From NCBI GenBank assembly GCA_964513445.1, contig CAZEMM010000069.1, forward strand, positions 1-10,405: a DNA stretch of 10,405 nt. The letters are read 5' to 3'. Below the pieces are notes generated by a model. That model ran no database searches. It worked only from the letters and a program-made list of their open reading frames with translations, and was not told the origin of the DNA. Origin of the DNA: Butyricicoccus_A sp964513445. GTDB lineage: Bacteria > Bacillota > Clostridia > Oscillospirales > Butyricicoccaceae. Made by a program: the position numbers and the translations under genes. Shown here piece after piece: positions 7,340-10,405 of the stretch (its first letter is position 1; each line of letters begins with the position of its first letter).

Positions 7340-7368
7340 TTGCAAAACCCTCCTTTCTGTGCTAGAAT
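7340..7368 (+). promoter_or_regulatory. Putative promoter reading toward apbE
   Basis: TTGCAA (7340-7345) and TAGAAT (7363-7368) are separated by 17 nt, with a TG one base before the -10 (7360-7361). The predicted start near 7375 would give a leader of about 245 nt before apbE. The two TTAGCG-NN-CGCTAA palindromes flank it, centred about 105 bp upstream and 33 bp downstream of that start. Confidence 0.6.
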
Positions 7369-7400
7369 GAATATGCGCCTGCTGTGTTTTTTGCGGAAAG

Positions 7401-7416
7401 ATTAGCGAACGCTAAT
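7401..7416. promoter_or_regulatory. Palindromic operator, copy 2 (ATTAGCG-AA-CGCTAAT)
   Basis: This is a perfect 7-2-7 palindrome. The 6-bp core arms are identical to copy 1 and only one of the two central bases differs. The centres of the two copies are 138 bp apart, close to 13 helical turns, so they could face the same side of the DNA. Confidence 0.78.
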
Positions 7417-7506
7417 CAAATTTGACAAAAAATCAACCGAACAAACACGTTAATGCAATATATCGGTTGCAATGCGGGGGTATATTCAGGATATTTCCAC
7501 AAAATG

Positions 7507-7535
7507 ATGATAGCACAAGTTAACTTTACTGTCAA
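7507..7535 (-). promoter_or_regulatory. Promoter reading toward the SLH protein gene
   Basis: On the minus strand, TTGACA (7535-7530) and TATCAT (7512-7507) are separated by 17 nt, with a TG one base before the -10 (extended -10). The spacer contains the palindrome AAGTTAACTT (7517-7526). The predicted start near 7500 gives a leader of about 274 nt in which both TTAGCG palindromes lie. Confidence 0.75.
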
Positions 7536-7618
7536 TTCCTTCTGCGCCGTCAGACGGATATTTTTTTGACGGCCGCGAAGCGATGCGCGATCAATTCCTC
7601 CGGAAAGGACGACACAAC

Positions 7619-8713
7619 ATGAAACGAACGATTTTTGCAATCCTGCTGCTCTGCCTGCTGACCGGCTGCGGCAGCGGGACGGATACCGCCGGCGCGCAGC
7701 AAGACGGCGCCGCTGAGACGCAGCAGACCGATGCCGCCGGGCAGACCGGCTCCGACGGCACGCAGCAGGTGCAGCTGCTCAACACCGCGACGCTCTACGC
7801 AATGGACACGACGATGGATCTGTCGGTATACGGCGACGCCGCGCTGCTGACGCAGGCGGAGGACATCATCACCGATCTCGAGGGGAAGATTTCCGTCACG
7901 GACGAGGGCAGCGAGCTGTACGCCGTCAACCGCGACGGAACGGGCACGCTGACCGATCAGGCCGCCGCGCTGTTTGGGCGGGCGCTGGAGCTGTGCGCGC
8001 GCACGGACGGCGCGCTGGATATCTCGATCTATCCGGTCGTGCACGCGTGGGGCTTCACGACGGGCAGCTATCAGGTGCCGGACGCGGCGACGCTCGCAGC
8101 CCTGCTCGGACACGTGGACTACACGAAAATTGACTACGACGCGCAGACCGGCGCGGTCGCGCTCGGCACGGACATGCAGGTCGATCTGGGCAGCGTGGCG
8201 AAGGGCTATGTCAGCGGCTGCGTGACGGACTATTTCCGCGGGCAGGGCGTGACCTCCGCGCTGGTCAACCTCGGCGGAAACGTGCAGGCGCTCGGCACAA
8301 AGCCGGACGGCTCGAAGTGGCGCGTCGCGGTGCAGGATCCGACCGGCGCGGGCTATCTCGGCGTGCTGGAGGTAGCGGACCGCGCGGTCATCACCTCCGG
8401 CGGCTACGAGCGCTATTTTGAGCAGGACGGAAAGACCTACTGGCACATCATCGACCCGGCTGACGGACAGCCTGCGGATAACGGCCTGATCTCCGTGACG
8501 ATCGTCGGGGAGGACGGGATGACCTGCGATGCGCTCTCGACCGCGCTGTTCGTCATGGGGCTGGAGGACGCGACGGCGTTCTGGCGCGGCAGCGACGATT
8601 TTGAGGCGATCTTCGTCACGGAGGACGACGCGGTTTCTATCACCGAGGGTCTGGCGGATTCGTTCACGCTGTCCGACGGCTACGGCGAGCTGACCGTGCT
8701 CACGCGGGACTAA
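7619..8713 (+). CDS. apbE: FAD:protein FMN transferase, lipoprotein (ApbE family)
   Basis: This 364-residue lipoprotein belongs to the ApbE family, which uses FAD to attach FMN covalently through a phosphoester to a threonine of target proteins, here on the outer face of the membrane. The N-terminus MKRTIFAILLLCLLTGC is a lipoprotein signal with Cys17 as the lipidated residue, followed by a Gln/Thr/Gly-rich tether to about 50. Family motifs follow in order: AMDTTMDL (61-68), GALDISIYPVVHAWGF (131-146), DLGSVAKGYVSG (189-200), NLGGNVQALG (217-226), ITSGGYERYFE (258-268), HIIDPADG (276-283) and GMTCDALSTALFVMG (300-314), whose Asp304 and Thr308 fit the metal-binding positions. The frame is open upstream to an ATG at 7583, but 7619 is preferred: it gives the signal peptide and has AAAGGA at 7603-7608. 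It is divergent from the SLH gene. Confidence 0.95.
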   Translation: MKRTIFAILLLCLLTGCGSGTDTAGAQQDGAAETQQTDAAGQTGSDGTQQVQLLNTATLYAMDTTMDLSVYGDAALLTQAEDIITDLEGKISVTDEGSELYAVNRDGTGTLTDQAAALFGRALELCARTDGALDISIYPVVHAWGFTTGSYQVPDAATLAALLGHVDYTKIDYDAQTGAVALGTDMQVDLGSVAKGYVSGCVTDYFRGQGVTSALVNLGGNVQALGTKPDGSKWRVAVQDPTGAGYLGVLEVADRAVITSGGYERYFEQDGKTYWHIIDPADGQPADNGLISVTIVGEDGMTCDALSTALFVMGLEDATAFWRGSDDFEAIFVTEDDAVSITEGLADSFTLSDGYGELTVLTRD

Positions 8714-8794
8714 GTCATCCCAATGCGGTCATTTGGGTGAGGTTACGCAGCCCGGTACGCGCACTCGCCGCATCCTGTGTAATGCAATAGCACC

Positions 8795-9010
8795 TTTTTA
8801 TGCAATAAAAAACCCCTCAAATGCGGGCATTTGGGGGACAGGAAGAAGTATTCATTTTGAACGGATGATGTTGGACGCCTGCAACGCGCAAAAAGTTGAT
8901 AGCGCAGCGCAGGCGTTGTGCGCGCGTTTACAAGCGCACAGCCGCAGCAAGACTTTTTGCGCAAAGGAGGAACAGTGGAGCGGGTGACTGATTTTTTATG
9001 CAATAAAAAA
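8795..9010. repeat. 18-nt direct repeat TTTTTATGCAATAAAAAA, two copies 198 bp apart
   Basis: Identical copies lie at 8795-8812 and 8993-9010. The sequence is itself almost palindromic. Each copy directly adjoins a hairpin and supplies, on the minus strand, the U-tract TTTTTTATTGCATAAAAA after it. Only the two 18-nt ends are repeated, not the DNA between. Confidence 0.85.
8806..8837 (-). terminator. Terminator-like hairpin, minus strand
   Basis: Arms 8814-8823 and 8828-8837 (CCCTCAAATG with CATTTGGGGG) enclose CGGG. On the minus strand the hairpin is followed by TTTTTTATTG, the form of an intrinsic terminator, but one internal pair becomes an A-C mismatch. It would end any minus-strand transcript that passes the tRNA terminator or starts within 8841-9003. 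Confidence 0.5.
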
Positions 9011-9035
9011 TCGGAACGAGCGTAACTCGTTCCGA
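9004..9035 (-). terminator. Terminator of the tRNA-Leu operon
   Basis: TCGGAACGAG (9011-9020) and CTCGTTCCGA (9026-9035) form a perfect 10-bp stem with a 5-nt loop. On the minus strand it is followed by TTTTTTA (9010-9004). It begins 5 nt after the CCA end of the last tRNA. Confidence 0.93.
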
Positions 9036-9040
9036 CGCGG

Positions 9041-9126
9041 TGGTGCAGATGGGGGGACTTGAACCCCCATGTCCTTGCGAACACTAGTACCTGAAACTAG
9101 CGCGTCTGCCATTCCGCCACATCTGC
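9041..9126 (-). tRNA. tRNA-Leu (anticodon CAG), copy A
   Basis: The 86-nt minus-strand sequence has a GCAGATG/CATCTGC acceptor stem, discriminator A and an encoded CCA. The anticodon stem CTAGT/ACTAG holds the loop TTCAGGT, so the anticodon is CAG, reading CUG. The long variable arm (GTGTTCGCAAGGACAT) marks a class II tRNA, as expected for leucine. The T arm has GGGGG-TTCAAGT-CCCCC. It is the last gene of the tRNA operon and identical in sequence to copy B. Confidence 0.97.
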
Positions 9127-9192
9127 ATTTGTCGCCTCGTATTTTTACTCGGCCGAGGCTTGCCGAGGCGGAGCATGCTGCGGACTCCGCGG

Positions 9193-9278
9193 TGGTGCAG
9201 ATGGGGGGACTTGAACCCCCATGTCCTTGCGAACACTAGTACCTGAAACTAGCGCGTCTGCCATTCCGCCACATCTGC
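9193..9278 (-). tRNA. tRNA-Leu (anticodon CAG), copy B
   Basis: This gene matches copy A base for base over all 86 positions, including the encoded CCA, and GCGG just beyond the 3' end is shared too. It is the middle gene of the operon. A 66-nt spacer (9127-9192) separates it from copy A; the spacer can form a hairpin from CGCCTCG/CGAGGCG, probably a processing signal. The tandem identity points to a recent local duplication. Confidence 0.97.
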
Positions 9279-9282
9279 AAAT

Positions 9283-9365
9283 TGGTGCGACTGACCGGAC
9301 TTGAACCGGTACGGTTGCCCACACGCCCCTCAAACGTGCGCGTCTGCCTATTCCGCCACAGTCGC
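9283..9365 (-). tRNA. tRNA-Leu (anticodon GAG)
   Basis: The 83-nt minus-strand sequence has a GCGACTG/CAGTCGC acceptor stem, discriminator A and an encoded CCA. The anticodon loop TTGAGGG inside CACGT/GCGTG gives anticodon GAG, reading CUC and CUU. A long variable arm is present, as for other leucine tRNAs. It is the first gene of the operon and lies only 4 nt from copy B, so the two must be cut apart after transcription. Confidence 0.96.
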
Positions 9366-9433
9366 ATAAGGTGATAGATCAATCGAGGGAATCCCAGCCG
9401 GGAAAAGCGCCGCGTCTTTCAGCGACATGAAAT

Positions 9434-9462
9434 ATTATAGCGGATAGCGGGTGCATTGTCAA
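9434..9462 (-). promoter_or_regulatory. Consensus promoter of the tRNA-Leu operon
   Basis: On the minus strand, TTGACA (9462-9457) and TATAAT (9439-9434) both match the sigma-A consensus exactly and are 17 nt apart. The expected start near 9427 leaves about 60 nt of leader before the first tRNA. Confidence 0.93.
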
Positions 9463-9479
9463 CCGCTTTTTTTATTTTT
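9446..9479 (+). terminator. Possible weak plus-strand terminator over the tRNA promoter
   Basis: AGCGG (9446-9450) can pair with CCGCT (9463-9467) and is followed by TTTTTTTATTTTT (to 9479). The 5-bp stem with a 12-nt loop is short, but the U-tract is long. It would stop plus-strand transcription running antisense through the tRNA genes before it reaches the Rrf2 promoter. Confidence 0.35.
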
Positions 9480-9509
9480 CGCCGGATTTTTTGCCACAAA
9501 AGCACAAAA

Positions 9510-9520
9510 ATGATAATCAT
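9510..9520. promoter_or_regulatory. Fur-like palindrome upstream of the Rrf2 gene
   Basis: ATGAT-A-ATCAT is a perfect 5-1-5 palindrome ending 6 nt before the -35 box. Its left part TGATAAT matches one full half of the Firmicute Fur box (TGATAATNATTATCA); the right half matches only in its first bases. Iron control of the following genes is inferred, not shown. Confidence 0.45.
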
Positions 9521-9526
9521 TCCTAC

Positions 9527-9555
9527 TTGACAAAAAAGCACGCAAACGGTATACT
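9527..9555 (+). promoter_or_regulatory. Promoter of the Rrf2-rubrerythrin unit, with overlapping dyad
   Basis: TTGACA (9527-9532) and TATACT (9550-9555) are separated by 17 nt. A 20-bp imperfect dyad at 9550-9569 (TATACTCT, then AACC, then ATAGGATA) overlaps the -10 and start point. Six of eight arm positions are symmetric. That is a natural position for autorepression by the Rrf2 protein encoded next. Confidence 0.85.
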
Positions 9556-9591
9556 CTAACCATAGGATAAACGCGGTGTCGGAGGTGGGAT

Positions 9592-10005
9592 ATGCGCATC
9601 ACACACGAGGCGGATTACGCGATCCGCATCATGTACAGTCTGGCAGAGCATGACGCGAGAATCAGCGCCAAGCAGCTCTCAGACGAAAGCGGCGTTCCCA
9701 TTCGGTTTGCGCTTAAGATCCTGCGCCGGCTGACGCAGGGCGGCCTTGCGGTTTCGTATAAGGGTGTAAACGGCGGCTACGAGCTGGCCCGTCCGGCGGA
9801 GCAGGTTTTTCTCGGGGAGATCATTGAGGAGATCGACGGCCCCATTGAGATCAATCATTGTCTGAGCAGCGAATTTGACTGCTCTCGAATGCCGCAGAAA
9901 AGCCTCTGCGTGTTCCATCGGGTATTTGATACGATCAATCAGGATATCCGCAAGCAGCTATATAGCCTGTCGTTGGCGCAGCTGCTGCTGACGGCGGAGC
10001 AATAG
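9592..10005 (+). CDS. Rrf2-family regulator, probable Fe-S sensor
   Basis: This 137-residue protein is an Rrf2-family winged-helix transcription factor, the group that includes IscR, NsrR and CymR. The start MRITHEADYAIRIMYSLAEH is typical. The helix-turn-helix follows at about 25-50 (SAKQLSDESGVPIRFALKIL), then the wing with GVNGGYELARP (58-68). Cys90, Cys97 and Cys106 lie in the region where IscR-type members bind a [2Fe-2S] cluster. Spacing is C-x6-C-x8-C, slightly longer than in IscR, so the cluster type cannot be told from sequence alone. GGAGGT at 9581-9586 precedes the ATG. A rubrerythrin gene follows after 27 nt, which suggests control of an oxidative-stress or iron response and probably of its own promoter. 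Confidence 0.93.
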   Translation: MRITHEADYAIRIMYSLAEHDARISAKQLSDESGVPIRFALKILRRLTQGGLAVSYKGVNGGYELARPAEQVFLGEIIEEIDGPIEINHCLSSEFDCSRMPQKSLCVFHRVFDTINQDIRKQLYSLSLAQLLLTAEQ

Positions 10006-10032
10006 TATATTTATGATAAGGAGGACATTGTT

Positions 10033-10405
10033 ATGGCAAAGTACGTATGTTCTGTATGTGGTTATGTTTATGAGGGAGACAACCCCCCGGAGAAATGTCC
10101 GCAGTGCGGCGTTCCGGCAGAGAAGTTTAATAAGGTAGAAGAGGGCGAGATGTCCTGGGCAGCCGAGCATGTTGTCGGCGTGGCGAAGGGCGTCGATCCG
10201 GAGATCATCGAGGGCCTGCGCGCGAACTTCAACGGCGAGTGCTCCGAGGTCGGCATGTATCTGGCGATGGCGCGCGTTGCGCATCGCGAGGGCTATCCGG
10301 AAATCGGCCTGTACTGGGAGAAGGCGGCATATGAGGAAGCCGAGCACGCGGCGAAGTTCGCGGAGCTGTTGTGCGTGATCATCACCGAGTCCACCAAGAA
10401 GAATC
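10033..10405 (+). CDS. Reverse rubrerythrin, 5' part (truncated by window edge)
   Basis: The reading frame runs 124 codons to the window end without a stop. Residues 3-35 are a rubredoxin-like iron site, with Cys6-x2-Cys9 and Cys23-x2-Cys26 (YVCSVCGYVYEGD...KCPQCG). Residues from about 55 onward begin a ferritin-like four-helix domain with di-iron candidates Glu69 or Glu72 and the helix motif EEAEH (Glu102-x2-His105). The rubredoxin part comes before the ferritin-like part, the 'reverse' order known from clostridial rubrerythrins, which act as NADH-linked peroxidases through partner proteins and protect anaerobes from oxygen and peroxide. AAGGAGG at 10018-10024 is the ribosome binding site. 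It lies 27 nt after the Rrf2 gene with no terminator visible, so the two are probably co-transcribed. Confidence 0.93.
   Translation, partial: MAKYVCSVCGYVYEGDNPPEKCPQCGVPAEKFNKVEEGEMSWAAEHVVGVAKGVDPEIIEGLRANFNGECSEVGMYLAMARVAHREGYPEIGLYWEKAAYEEAEHAAKFAELLCVIITESTKKN

Larger units (their letters stand above)
8714..9040. other. Non-coding region rich in repeats and hairpins
   Basis: No credible gene is seen in this 327-nt stretch between apbE and the tRNA operon. It holds a bulged hairpin just after apbE (8719-8737, CCCAATG/CATTTGGG), two copies of TTTTTATGCAATAAAAAA (8795-8812 and 8993-9010), a terminator-like hairpin (8806-8837) and the tRNA operon terminator (9004-9035). Between them are inverted repeats: ACGCCTGC/GCAGGCGT (8875-8882, 8909-8916), GCGCAAAAAGT/ACTTTTTGCGC (8887-8897, 8951-8961) and TGTGCGC/GCGCACA (8917-8923, 8934-8940). 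AAAGGAGG at 8962-8969 precedes a GTG-started 16-codon frame ending at 9025, which is too short to call a gene. Confidence 0.7.

Noticed and set aside
7550..8446. 298-codon minus-strand open frame over apbE
   Set aside because: It is antisense to a full set of ApbE motifs and lacks any domain of its own.
8733..8987. 84-codon plus-strand frame after apbE
   Set aside because: It lacks a ribosome binding site and runs through hairpins and repeats; composition is that of non-coding DNA. A dispersed element remains possible and is covered in the findings.
8795..9010. CRISPR array or insertion sequence
   Set aside because: Only two direct copies exist, with one long spacer and no transposase, so it fits neither. 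No other regularly spaced repeats are seen in the window.
8743..9084. 113-codon minus-strand frame into the tRNA region
   Set aside because: The first part is a translation of a tRNA-Leu gene (FKSPHLHH type) and the frame crosses two terminator hairpins. It may be annotated as a hypothetical protein by automatic pipelines but is not credible.
9145..9333. 62-codon minus-strand frame over the tRNA genes
   Set aside because: CGGMADALVSGTS and GVQVPPSAP are well-known false proteins read from tRNA-Leu/Ser genes.

Overview
The window looks like a chromosomal segment from a moderately GC-rich clostridial Firmicute, probably Oscillospirales (Ruminococcaceae/Butyricicoccus-like). This rests on strong AGGAGG-type ribosome binding sites, consensus sigma-A promoters, lipoprotein and S-layer-homology surface proteins, and a reverse rubrerythrin. 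The assignment is inferred from gene content and style; no marker gene fixes the species.

Left part (1-3810, + strand). The last codons of the ATP synthase beta subunit (atpD) and the complete epsilon subunit (atpC) close an ATP synthase operon, which ends at a strong intrinsic terminator (459-496). A consensus promoter (549-577) then starts a tight three-gene operon for the cell envelope: a zinc-ribbon/transmembrane/YARHG-domain protein, a lipoprotein N-acetylmuramoyl-L-alanine amidase (start overlaps the previous stop by 10 nt), and a polytopic membrane protein with a DUF4203-like N-terminal half and a long acidic cytoplasmic linker holding repeated threonine motifs. The operon ends at a terminator (3771-3807).

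Middle part (3811-8713). A 1100-residue secreted protein on the minus strand has two copies of a domain resembling the clostridial 'penicillin-binding Tp47 domain C' family and three C-terminal SLH repeats. It is divergent from a lipoprotein FAD:protein FMN transferase (apbE, plus strand). Their 392-nt shared intergenic region holds a good promoter for each direction, placed so that the two leaders would overlap, and two near-identical palindromic operators, TTAGCG-NN-CGCTAA. Each Tp47-like domain carries a D-A-V-(S/T)-(S/A)-A-T motif close to the threonine motif that ApbE enzymes modify with FMN. A link between the two genes is therefore a testable hypothesis, not an established fact.

Right part (8714-10405). 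A 327-nt non-coding stretch holds hairpins, an 18-nt direct repeat and overlapping inverted repeats. Next is a minus-strand tRNA-Leu operon (GAG, CAG, CAG) with a perfect-consensus promoter and a terminator. A divergent plus-strand unit follows, encoding an Rrf2-family regulator with three cysteines and a reverse rubrerythrin cut off by the window edge. A Fur-like half-palindrome and a dyad overlapping the -10 sit at its promoter, fitting an iron/oxidative-stress unit.

Most remaining long open frames are antisense or frame-shifted shadows of these genes.
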